A stretch of 10,704 nucleotides of DNA. It comes from Clostridia bacterium. GTDB taxonomy: Bacteria; Bacillota_A; Clostridia; Christensenellales; Aristaeellaceae. How positions within the stretch are numbered: the first letter of the stretch is position 1; each line of letters starts with the position of its first letter. Positions 1 through 6,408 of the stretch are shown piece by piece. The stretch spans positions 1 to 10,704 of the forward strand of contig JAGBAU010000009.1 of NCBI GenBank assembly GCA_017938785.1. The letters are read 5' to 3'. The notes beneath the pieces are model-generated. The model saw only the letters and a program-made list of their open reading frames with translations, had not been told where the DNA came from and searched no databases. A program made the position numbers and the translations under genes.

Positions 1-134
1 GAGGACAAATCCTGCACCTCACGAATGGTGAAGAGATCTTCAAACAGGCGATAGCAATCCTCCTCCGTTTCCAGAGACAGGAAGGCCTGGGCCAGCAAAT
101 CCGCCCGTGCATTCTTCAACTTGGATTCAAACAT
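1..134 (-). CDS. YerC/YecD-family TrpR-like protein, N-terminal part (cut by window edge)
   Basis: The minus strand reads from an ATG at 134 to the window edge and encodes about 44 residues beginning MFESKLKNARADLL. The stretch FLSLETEEDCYRLFEDLFTI followed by REVQDLS matches the start of the YerC/YecD family, small proteins related to the Trp repressor. The helix-turn-helix that would bind DNA lies beyond the window. The start is supported by a GAGGAAAA ribosome binding site a few bases upstream and by a near-consensus promoter at 174-202. By family these are presumed transcriptional regulators, but the target is unknown and I do not call it a tryptophan regulator. Family recognition comes from the N-terminus only. 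Confidence 0.8.
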   Translation of the reverse strand, partial: MFESKLKNARADLLAQAFLSLETEEDCYRLFEDLFTIREVQDLS

Positions 135-173
135 CGCTTTTCCTCAGCTTTCGCGCTTTAATGTGGTAATACT

Positions 174-202
174 ATTATACCCAAATCCGGAAGTTTCGTC
201 AA
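174..202 (-). promoter_or_regulatory. Sigma-A-type promoter for the yerC-like gene
   Basis: On the minus strand TTGACG (202 to 197) is followed after exactly 17 bp by TATAAT (179 to 174). This is a near-consensus housekeeping promoter. It sits about 40 bp upstream of the ATG at 134 and downstream of the terminator at 223-250, so the yerC-like gene appears to be transcribed independently of the XRE gene. A GGAAGT sequence (189-194) matching half of the palindrome at 671-686 lies in the spacer, which may be chance. Confidence 0.8.
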
Positions 203-222
203 GCTTTGCCTAAGAAAAGAAA

Positions 223-250
223 CAAAAAGCGCCGCAGCAGGCGCTTTTTG
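223..250 (-). terminator. Rho-independent terminator after the XRE gene
   Basis: A perfect 11-bp inverted repeat, CAAAAAGCGCC (223-233) and GGCGCTTTTTG (240-250), encloses a 6-nt loop. On the minus strand the stem is followed by a T-rich run (TTTCTTTTC), giving a convincing intrinsic terminator 15 bp beyond the XRE stop codon. The A/T ends of the stem would also give T residues on the plus strand, but no plus-strand gene ends here. Confidence 0.85.
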
Positions 251-264
251 CAGGGAAATAATCG

Positions 265-600
265 CTATTTTTCGTTCGGAAGCTCCACGGTATACTTAAT
301 GATATTATCGGAAATTTCGCGCAGCAGGCGGCGGTGCGTTTCGGAAAGACCTGCGCCGCCATCAAACATATCGCTGTCCAGGGAATCCTGCAGGAGCAGG
401 TCCGGCGCAACCTTCAGTGCGTTGCAGATTTTTACCACCGTGTCCAGGCTGGCCTTGCGGGTGCCGCGCTCAATATGTCCAAGGAAGGACAGGCTGATGC
501 CTGCCTCCTCCGCCAGCTTCTCCTGGGTCATGCGTGCCATGATACGCTGCTGTTTGATACGCTTGCCCAACTGTATATACATCATATCTGTAGAGAACAT
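265..600 (-). CDS. XRE (Cro/CI-type) helix-turn-helix transcriptional regulator
   Basis: This 111-residue protein has a Cro/CI-type helix-turn-helix domain at about residues 11-68: LGKRIKQQRI, MTQEKLAEEAGIS, then the recognition-helix region SLSFLGHIERG and the closing helices SLDTVVKICNALKV. The tail of about 40 residues (71-111) is acidic and then helical, with no recognisable domain, so it may serve in dimerisation. The ATG at 600 is favoured by GGAGAAG just upstream; two later Met codons (residues 6 and 7) lack such a site. It ends just before a terminator and is divergent from the membrane protein/kinase operon. A perfect 16-bp palindrome in its leader (671-686) suggests autoregulation, which is inferred. 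It could be a solitary chromosomal regulator or a remnant of a mobile element; nothing around it looks phage-like. Confidence 0.9.
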   Translation of the reverse strand: MFSTDMMYIQLGKRIKQQRIMARMTQEKLAEEAGISLSFLGHIERGTRKASLDTVVKICNALKVAPDLLLQDSLDSDMFDGGAGLSETHRRLLREISDNIIKYTVELPNEK

Positions 601-670
601 TTTTTCTTCTCCAATGCCAGTTATTCAACCTCAGTTTATCCAAATCCCCCTCAAGATTGAATCGACCAGG

Positions 671-686
671 GGAAGTAATTACTTCC
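671..686. promoter_or_regulatory. Perfect 16-bp palindrome, candidate operator of the XRE regulator
   Basis: GGAAGTAATTACTTCC is a perfect dyad with no spacer, located in the divergent region between the XRE gene and the plus-strand operon. If TATAAT at 701 to 696 (minus strand) is the XRE promoter's -10 box, the palindrome lies at about +3 to +18, a typical place for an autorepressor site. It is about 35 bp upstream of the -35 box of the plus-strand promoter and might also affect that operon. The dyad is directly visible; binding is inferred. Confidence 0.55.
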
Positions 687-695
687 ATAAGCATT

Positions 696-727
696 ATTAT
701 ATGATTTTTTTGCCCTCATGTTGTCAG
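696..727 (-). promoter_or_regulatory. Possible promoter of the XRE gene
   Basis: On the minus strand there is a perfect TATAAT (701 to 696). The -35 region is poor: CTGACA (727 to 722) would need a 20-bp spacer, and the hexamer at 17 bp is ACAACA. The resulting leader would be about 90 nt and include the palindrome. The site overlaps the -35 region of the divergent plus-strand promoter, so the two could interfere. Confidence 0.4.
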
Positions 728-750
728 GGGCATTCATTTGATGATATAAT
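721..750 (+). promoter_or_regulatory. Sigma-A-type promoter of the three-gene plus-strand operon
   Basis: TTGTCA (721-726) and a perfect TATAAT (745-750) are separated by 18 bp. The ATG of the first gene follows at 772, so the leader would be only about 15 nt, yet an AGAGGAG ribosome binding site fits just before the start. No other promoter of comparable quality was noticed upstream of the kinase or the sigma-like gene. Confidence 0.7.
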
Positions 751-771
751 GATAGGAAGAGGAGTATAACC

Positions 772-1134
772 ATGAATAAACCCAAGCAAAAAAGAACTAT
801 CCGGGCGAAATGGCTGTGGATTTGGCTGATTCAGCTGGTTTCCATGCTGGCGCTGGGAGCACTGATCAGCCTGAGCGTCATTCCCGGAAAAGTTTTCCAC
901 GGCCTATGCCTGTGGGGCGCAATGCCCATCTGCGGCTTCATTTCCGCCTGCATGGCCACAAAAAAAGGCCTGCTCAATTATGCAGCGTGGATTGCGCCGC
1001 CCGTCATGGAGGTTTTCGGCAACCTGCTGGTCTGGGGCTATTCCCCCACGATGGGCCCGGTATTTCTGTGCGCGTTTATCTCCCTGATTGGCGCAGCCAC
1101 GGGCGAGGTGCTCAAGCGCCAATACAAGCGATAA
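772..1134 (+). CDS. Small four-helix integral membrane protein of unknown function
   Basis: This 120-residue protein has a basic N-terminus (KPKQKRTIRAK) and about four hydrophobic segments at residues 15-36, 44-62, 68-90 and 94-113, ending in a basic tail KRQYKR. That layout suggests a small polytopic inner-membrane protein with both ends in the cytoplasm. The final helix, with GPVFLCAFISLIGAATGEVL, is reminiscent of the small TIGR04086/YrzE-type membrane proteins of Firmicutes, but the likeness is weak and I do not assign it. The start is supported by AGAGGAG seven to eight bases upstream. It is the first gene of the operon, 12 bp ahead of the kinase, and so probably co-transcribed with it. 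No catalytic motif is visible. It could be an accessory or stability factor for the membrane-anchored sigma-like protein, but that is speculation. Confidence 0.75.
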   Translation: MNKPKQKRTIRAKWLWIWLIQLVSMLALGALISLSVIPGKVFHGLCLWGAMPICGFISACMATKKGLLNYAAWIAPPVMEVFGNLLVWGYSPTMGPVFLCAFISLIGAATGEVLKRQYKR

Positions 1135-1146
1135 AGGAGACAGACG

Positions 1147-2667
1147 ATGGAAAAAGATCTCATTCTCACCTGCGATGCGGGTACCACCGGCTGTAAGGTC
1201 TCTGTATTCAATACAAAGGGCGAGGCGCTGTTCAACGTGCGCCGGGATTATCCCACGCTCTATCCCCGTCCGAACTGGGCCGAACAGGACCCGGACCGCA
1301 TCCTGGACGCCGTATACGATGGCATCCGGGAATTGCTTTTGCAGGTCAACCCCCAGCGCATCGCATGCGTGGGCCTGAGCGGCACCATGAACGGCTGCAT
1401 TCCCGTGGATGAGGAGGGAAACGCCCTGCATCCCAACATCATCCATTCCGACAGCCGCACCGGCGCCCAGGTGGAACAGATCGGCAGCGTGATCAATAAG
1501 TATCACTTCTATACCCTGACCGGCAACCGTCTGGACACCCACTATACCCTGCCCAAGATCCTGTGGTTCAAGGAAAACCTGCCGGATGTATACAAGCGTG
1601 CCCGGTGGTTCATGAACATCAAGGATTACGTATATGCCCACCTGACCGGCCGCCCCGGCTACACCGATTATTCCGACGCCTCCCTCACCACGGCGCTGGA
1701 CATCAACAACAAATGCTGGGCCGGCGATCTACTCAAAGACCTGGATATCGACATCAACCGCATGCCCAAGATCATCGCCGGCCACGACATCCGCGGCAAG
1801 ATCACCCGCAGCGTATACTACCGCACGGGCCTGATCACCGGCACGCCGGTGGCCATCGGCGGCGGCGACGGCTGCTGCACCGGCCGCGGCGCAGGCCTGG
1901 CCGATCCCGGCAGCGCATACACCTACATCGGCTCCAGCGCATGGGTTTCCCAGATCTTGAAGCATCCCGTGCTGGATCCCAAGGCCCGCATCTTCAACTA
2001 TCTGGATGCAGACGGCCGCTCCTGCCATGTCACCGGCACGGTTCAGACTGGCGCGGCAGCCTTCAACTGGATGCTTCAAAATATCATGGGCAGCCAGGAA
2101 GCGCCCCTGGACATCTCCCGCATGGAAAACATGGCCCGGCAGATTCAACCCGGCGCGGAAGGCGTACTCTTCCTGCCCACGCTGATGGGTTCCCGCACGC
2201 CCTACTGGGATCCCAACACCCGCGGCGTGCTGATGGGCTTCTCCCTCTACCACGACCAGCGGCACATCGCCCGCGCCATCTACGAGGGCATCGCCTTCGC
2301 GCTGAACAGCTGTGCGCAGATCATCTCCGAATACGGCACGCCCATCACCTCCATGATGCTGGCGGGCGGCGGCGCGCGCAGCGGCCTGTGGCCGGATATT
2401 CTGGCGGCCGTCTTCGGCATGGCAACCAGGGTGCACAAGGCCCCCGGCGAATGCACCTCCCTAGGCGCCGCCATCCTGGCCGGCGTAGGTGCAGGCATCT
2501 TCTCCAGCTATGAGGACGCAAGCGCCGTGGTCAAGGCCCGCTCCTCCCACCAGGTCAATCCCGGATGGGAGAAGGCCTATAACGAAATCTATCCCATCTA
2601 TCACGATATCTACGAACGTGTACATCCCCTGACGGACCGCATCGCCCAGCTGGGCACGGGAGGCTGA
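1147..2667 (+). CDS. FGGY-family carbohydrate kinase, xylulokinase-like, substrate uncertain
   Basis: This 506-residue protein is a full-length FGGY sugar kinase, an ATP-dependent cytoplasmic enzyme that phosphorylates a sugar or polyol. The N-terminal ATPase-fold half begins with the phosphate motif DAGTTG (10-15). The substrate loop is SGTMNG (78-83), where xylulokinases usually have SGQMHG. The catalytic base is Asp241 in GGGDGCCTG. The C-terminal half carries the signature region MGFSLYHDQRHIARAIYEG (363-381) and the adenosine-binding LAGGGARS (405-412). The length fits xylulokinases (about 490-510), but the changed loop argues against assuming D-xylulose; gluconate, a ketose or a polyol are possible. 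No isomerase, epimerase or sugar transporter adjoins it. A strong AAAGGAGA site precedes the ATG. One base separates its stop from the next start, so the two genes are probably translationally coupled. Confidence 0.92.
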   Translation: MEKDLILTCDAGTTGCKVSVFNTKGEALFNVRRDYPTLYPRPNWAEQDPDRILDAVYDGIRELLLQVNPQRIACVGLSGTMNGCIPVDEEGNALHPNIIHSDSRTGAQVEQIGSVINKYHFYTLTGNRLDTHYTLPKILWFKENLPDVYKRARWFMNIKDYVYAHLTGRPGYTDYSDASLTTALDINNKCWAGDLLKDLDIDINRMPKIIAGHDIRGKITRSVYYRTGLITGTPVAIGGGDGCCTGRGAGLADPGSAYTYIGSSAWVSQILKHPVLDPKARIFNYLDADGRSCHVTGTVQTGAAAFNWMLQNIMGSQEAPLDISRMENMARQIQPGAEGVLFLPTLMGSRTPYWDPNTRGVLMGFSLYHDQRHIARAIYEGIAFALNSCAQIISEYGTPITSMMLAGGGARSGLWPDILAAVFGMATRVHKAPGECTSLGAAILAGVGAGIFSSYEDASAVVKARSSHQVNPGWEKAYNEIYPIYHDIYERVHPLTDRIAQLGTGG

Positions 2668-2668
2668 A

Positions 2669-3412
2669 ATGGCGCGACCTGAAGTTGAAGAATTCCAGCT
2701 CTATTTTACCCGCATCCGACCCATCTACCACCAGCTGTTCAACATCGCCCATGCGATCACAGGCAACTGCGATCAGGCGGAATACTGCCTGCAGTACGCT
2801 ATGCTGGATTGCTGGAGTGCCGGCGATGCCAACGCCAGCCATCATGGTTTCCGGGAAGGGCTGCGTTCCAGCGTGACCCGCTCGGCGCTCAAGTGTCCGT
2901 CCGAGACTGAATACGATTGGCCCGGACTGCAAACCGACCCGGAGAGCGAAGATCCCCTGATAAAGCTGATCGCTCAGGAATCGAAGGACCTGCAGCGCCT
3001 GCTCACCCTGCGCTATGGCTGCTCCCTGTCGCCCCGGCGCATCGCAAGAATCGTGGACTGGGACCTGAACCGGGTTCAAACCCTGCTCAAGCGCTTTGAG
3101 GCCCGCACCCGTCGCCGCCTGTCCACTGGAGACCGGCGCAGGTTTGACAGCCTGATCGTGCGCACCGTGCGCAGCCTGCTCAACCAACCCAATCCCCTGG
3201 CGCCGGAAATCGGCAGCACCTTCCGCACCTTCCAGGCAGATGCAGCATCCATCACCCGGCCCAGCCGCCTGCCTGCGCGCATCCTGCGCGCCGTGCTGGC
3301 TGTGATTCTGGCCATCTTCTGCGTGGTGGCCTTCTGGTTCACCGCTGTGCTGATGCAGCCTGCCGTGCTGGAAAAGCCGGTTCTGATCGAAACCACAGAA
3401 CAAACCGAATAA
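2669..3412 (+). CDS. Sigma-70-like protein with C-terminal transmembrane helix
   Basis: This 247-residue protein looks like a divergent ECF-type sigma factor fused to a membrane anchor. Residues 8-75 resemble region 2: an aromatic-rich helix (YFTRIRPIYHQLF), then AITGNCDQAEYCLQYAMLDCW. An acidic linker follows, and residues 96-150 resemble region 4, with LLTLRYGCSLSPRRIARIVD and LNRVQTLLKRFEARTRRRL forming a helix-turn-helix. A basic region (151-170) leads to a linker and one strong transmembrane helix at about 206-229, leaving a short acidic outer tail. The DNA-binding part should therefore be cytoplasmic and membrane-tethered. It starts one base after the kinase stop with GGGAGG upstream. 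It may be a membrane-held regulator activated by release, or a degenerate sigma/anti-sigma fusion. Sigma relationship is by pattern only; function is inferred. Confidence 0.7.
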   Translation: MARPEVEEFQLYFTRIRPIYHQLFNIAHAITGNCDQAEYCLQYAMLDCWSAGDANASHHGFREGLRSSVTRSALKCPSETEYDWPGLQTDPESEDPLIKLIAQESKDLQRLLTLRYGCSLSPRRIARIVDWDLNRVQTLLKRFEARTRRRLSTGDRRRFDSLIVRTVRSLLNQPNPLAPEIGSTFRTFQADAASITRPSRLPARILRAVLAVILAIFCVVAFWFTAVLMQPAVLEKPVLIETTEQTE

Positions 3413-3416
3413 AACG

Positions 3417-3446
3417 AGAACCCTGATCCAAACGGAACAGGGTTCT
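3417..3446 (+). terminator. Rho-independent terminator between convergent operons
   Basis: AGAACCCTG (3417-3425) and CAGGGTTCT (3438-3446) pair perfectly over 9 bp, and TCC/GGA can pair further inside the loop. A T-rich stretch (TTCTTCTTATTT) follows on the plus strand, ending the three-gene operon. It sits 7 bp past the end of the minus-strand GH13 gene and could also terminate that transcript, with a weaker T run (CGTTTTATT). Confidence 0.85.
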
Positions 3447-3452
3447 TTCTTC

Positions 3453-4739
3453 TTATTTCACTTTAAAGATCAGCGGTTTGCCTTCAGTCTTGACCATGCC
3501 GTTTTTAACCTGTACTTCACTGCCGGAGATCAGATCGGTGTAGCTGCCGTCCGGGGCATCCACCTTCATCTGAACCGGTTGACCCTTCAGGCTGAACAGG
3601 CCGCAGAGCAGGGTTTCCCGATTCTCGAAGCGCGCACACACTGCGTGCTGTGCATCATCGGCGACTGCGCCGAAGCAGCCGTCCACCGGGAAATATGCCT
3701 TCTTGATCTTTGCAAGGTGAGTGAGCTGGTCGCTGATGTCGGGACCATTCCAGTTCACAGGATCCTTATCGAACAGGCTGGGCAGGTTGGCGTCGCAGCG
3801 CTCCTCGCCTGCATAGATCAGCGTCGTACCCTTCTGGAAGAACAGGAAGGCATGCCAGTTTTCCAAAGCCCGGGCATCGGTGATGCGATGAGCGATGCGA
3901 GGCTGGTCGTGGTTCTCCAAGCAGCGCATCTTGATATAATTCCAGGGATAGATAGCCTCCTGGAAGTTCAAATCGTCAATCCACTCGTGCAGCGGACGCT
4001 TACCCTCCCAGTAATCGTCCAGCTTCTCGCGGATATCGTAATCGTATTCCATGTCGAAGGCCTCATACCCCTCGGAATCGGAGTAGATCATCGACATGCC
4101 GGCACGGCGCGCGCCGCGCTGGAAACGGGTATGTACGCTCTCTGCCAGCCAGATCAGGCCGGGCTTCACCGCTTCGCAGGCTGCGCGTGCTTCCTTCCAG
4201 AAATCCACCGGCACCAGGGAGGCCACGTCGCAGCGGAAGCCGTCCACGATGCCCGCCCAGAACTTGAGGCTTTCAATCTGGTAATCCCACAGGCCGCGCA
4301 CGGTGTAATCCAGGTCGATGACGTCCGACCAGTTGCCGAAGCGGTTGCCGAAGCTGCCGTCGGGCTTATGGTAGAAGAATTCCGGATGCTCATGGCGCAG
4401 GGTGGAATCCGGAGAGGTATGGTTGTACACCACATCGATCATGCACTTCATGCCGTTTGCGTGAATCGCATCCACCAGATGGCGGAAATCATCCATGGTA
4501 CCGTAATCCGGATGTACGCTGCGATAATCCTTGTTTGCATAAGGGCAACCCAAACTGCCCTTCTTGCCCTCCACACCGATGGGATGAATGGGGATGAACC
4601 ACACAATATCCGTACCCAGTGCGCGGATGCGGGGCAGGTCGGCCTCGATGGCCTTGAAGCTGCCCTCCTTGGTATGATTGCGAACATAGATGGAATAAAT
4701 CAGCGCGTTGCGCAGTTCCATGGGCGTATTCTTTGCCAT
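3453..4739 (-). CDS. Alpha-amylase-family glycoside hydrolase (GH13), cytoplasmic
   Basis: This 428-residue protein is a GH13 enzyme acting on alpha-glucosidic bonds. The conserved regions appear in order: DVVYNH (102-107), GFRCD with the nucleophile Asp171, WLAES with the acid/base Glu200, and ENHDQ with the transition-state Asp278. The (beta/alpha)8 barrel fills residues 10 to about 345, followed by a small beta domain (355-428). There is no signal peptide, so it should work in the cytoplasm on imported or stored maltodextrins or glycogen. The exact activity (hydrolase, trehalose- or sucrose-type, transferase) cannot be fixed. At 428 residues it is short for the family because the barrel has few insertions. 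A GGAGG site (4747-4751) lies in the 13-bp gap after hemW, so it is probably the last gene of the lepA operon. Confidence 0.9.
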   Translation of the reverse strand: MAKNTPMELRNALIYSIYVRNHTKEGSFKAIEADLPRIRALGTDIVWFIPIHPIGVEGKKGSLGCPYANKDYRSVHPDYGTMDDFRHLVDAIHANGMKCMIDVVYNHTSPDSTLRHEHPEFFYHKPDGSFGNRFGNWSDVIDLDYTVRGLWDYQIESLKFWAGIVDGFRCDVASLVPVDFWKEARAACEAVKPGLIWLAESVHTRFQRGARRAGMSMIYSDSEGYEAFDMEYDYDIREKLDDYWEGKRPLHEWIDDLNFQEAIYPWNYIKMRCLENHDQPRIAHRITDARALENWHAFLFFQKGTTLIYAGEERCDANLPSLFDKDPVNWNGPDISDQLTHLAKIKKAYFPVDGCFGAVADDAQHAVCARFENRETLLCGLFSLKGQPVQMKVDAPDGSYTDLISGSEVQVKNGMVKTEGKPLIFKVK

Positions 4740-4752
4740 AAATATTCCTCCG

Positions 4753-5889
4753 TCAGTCGTCCATCAATTCGAGCACCACGCTGTCCTGCAGTTCCAGGCC
4801 CACGGTGGTGAGCTTCAAAAAGCCGTTCTCGATTTCGATGAGACCGTAGTTTTTGAGTTTTTCGATCTCTTTCGCCTTCGTTTCCTCCAGGCGGTCGCCG
4901 AAATTGGAATACCATTCGTTCAAATCCAGTCCGCGCACGGTGCGGGTAGCGAGCATCAGCATCTCTTCCCGGCGATCCTCCCGGGTGCGCAGGCATTCAT
5001 CCAGCCTGCGTTCCCCGGCGATATAGCGCTCCAGCTCCGGCGGATTCCCAAAGCGCAGGTTGTTCATCAACGAATGAGCCGCACTTCCCAGGCCCAGGTA
5101 TTCCCCGCCCGTCCAGTAGGTATAATTGTGACGGGATTCGAAGCCCGGCTGCGCGAAGTTGGAAACCTCATAGCGGTCAAAACCGGCCTTCGCCAGCTTC
5201 ATCACCGCCATACGCTGCATTTCATTCACTAGGTCATCATCCGGAATATGGGTGATCCCCTGCTCCACCCAGTTGGCCATGCGGGTACCTTCCTCCACGA
5301 TCAGGCTATAGGCGGAAATATGCTTGACCGGCAGGGATACAGCCGTATCCAGCGTGGCTGCCCACTGAGCCATGGTCTGGCCCGGCAGGGCGTACATCAG
5401 GTCGATGCTGATGTTTTCAAACCCGGCTTCCCGGGCCATGCACACGGCTTCACATGCTTCATCCGGCGTATGGATACGGTCCAGGTTTTTCAGCAGTTCC
5501 CCATCGAAGCTCTGCACGCCGAAGGACAGGCGGTTGACGCCTGCATCCCGGTAGATACGCAGCTTTTCCATATCCACCGTTCCGGGATTGGCCTCCAGGG
5601 TGATCTCGATATCCGGCGCAAATTCCACGCAGCTGCGCAGCTTGCCGAGCACGCCTGCAATTCTTTCTGCAGGCACCAGCGAGGGCGTTCCGCCCCCGAA
5701 AAAGATGCTGCACGCCTGGTAAGCGCGCAGCTCATCCGCCCAGGCATCTATTTCGCCGCCCAGGGCATGAAAATACGAATCTATTTGGTGTTCGCAGCCT
5801 GCAAAGGATGCAAAATCACAGTAAGCACACTTCCGCTTGCAGAAGGGAACATGCACATAGACGGCCAGCGGCCTTTTTTCATTTCCCAT
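4753..5889 (-). CDS. hemW: Radical SAM family haem chaperone HemW
   Basis: HemW is a cytoplasmic radical-SAM protein related to coproporphyrinogen dehydrogenase HemN but thought to bind and deliver haem. The cluster-binding motif C17xxxC21xxC24 lies in VHVPFCKRKCAYCDF. The residue two after the third Cys is Phe26, as in HemW; HemN has a fourth Cys there, which favours HemW. Other signatures are GGGTPS (65-70), EANPGT (99-104), FGVQSFD (123-129), ISAYSL (191-196), RHNYTYW (253-259) and GLGSAAHS (266-273), with a C-terminal winged-helix-like HemN_C region at about 305-375. The length of 378 is normal. It starts 3 bp after the ycxB-like stop with AAAGG upstream, within the lepA-to-GH13 gene run. 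Linkage of hemW to lepA is common in Firmicutes. Confidence 0.95.
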   Translation of the reverse strand: MGNEKRPLAVYVHVPFCKRKCAYCDFASFAGCEHQIDSYFHALGGEIDAWADELRAYQACSIFFGGGTPSLVPAERIAGVLGKLRSCVEFAPDIEITLEANPGTVDMEKLRIYRDAGVNRLSFGVQSFDGELLKNLDRIHTPDEACEAVCMAREAGFENISIDLMYALPGQTMAQWAATLDTAVSLPVKHISAYSLIVEEGTRMANWVEQGITHIPDDDLVNEMQRMAVMKLAKAGFDRYEVSNFAQPGFESRHNYTYWTGGEYLGLGSAAHSLMNNLRFGNPPELERYIAGERRLDECLRTREDRREEMLMLATRTVRGLDLNEWYSNFGDRLEETKAKEIEKLKNYGLIEIENGFLKLTTVGLELQDSVVLELMDD

Positions 5890-5892
5890 GAA

Positions 5893-6390
5893 TCAGCCTT
5901 TCACGCGCTTCACAGTCTTGCCGGTCCTGGCTTCAATGAAGCTACGGAAAGCGTCCAGCTCGCCCTCCACCAGGTCCTTCTTGGGCATGATGAAGGCGGA
6001 GCGCTGGAAGCACAGGAAGAAGCGATCATCGGTTTCAATGACCTGCTCGAACACATTGTAAGAAATGCCGCCCTCATGCACCTTGCAGCGCATATAGATA
6101 TCAGCTTCAGTGAAGGTGTAGGTGGTCTCCCCTGCTTCCTTGTTGGCATTGCGGTACATCAGTGCGCCCATGATCTTATCCATGAACGGAGTGACCAGCA
6201 CCAGCACAGCGGTGGCTACGGTGAGCAGAATCTTATACTCCTGACCGCGAATCCACACCAGCACAGTGCCCACCAGCAGAATGGCGCAGCACATCCACAT
6301 GAACAGCACGTTCTTCTTGAGCTGCTGCCTGGCAAGTGCCTGCACATCCGCCCTGGAGAGCGTGGTTTTTACAACAAAACGATTGTCCAT
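5893..6390 (-). CDS. YcxB-like two-helix membrane protein
   Basis: This 165-residue protein has two adjacent transmembrane helices at about 28-47 and 53-70, then a soluble C-terminal domain. Residues 90-155 follow the YcxB-like pattern: TYTFTEADIYM, ISYNVFEQVIETDDRFFLCF, then FIMPKKDL and a closing helix DAFRSFIEARTG. The function of the family is not known. The start at 6390 is supported by GGGAGG seven to eleven bases upstream. It sits between lepA and hemW with gaps of 18 and 3 bp, so it is very likely co-transcribed with both. No enzyme motif was seen. Confidence 0.8.
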   Translation of the reverse strand: MDNRFVVKTTLSRADVQALARQQLKKNVLFMWMCCAILLVGTVLVWIRGQEYKILLTVATAVLVLVTPFMDKIMGALMYRNANKEAGETTYTFTEADIYMRCKVHEGGISYNVFEQVIETDDRFFLCFQRSAFIMPKKDLVEGELDAFRSFIEARTGKTVKRVKG

Positions 6391-6408
6391 TTTGATTCCT
6401 CCCGGAAA

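Noticed and set aside
1563..2513. A 316-codon plus-strand frame inside the kinase gene
   Set aside because: It is an alternative frame of the FGGY kinase, rich in Arg, His and Pro as expected for an out-of-frame reading of G+C-rich coding DNA.
3579..4811. A 410-codon plus-strand open frame antisense to the GH13 gene
   Set aside because: All four GH13 motifs are intact on the minus strand, so this frame is a shadow.
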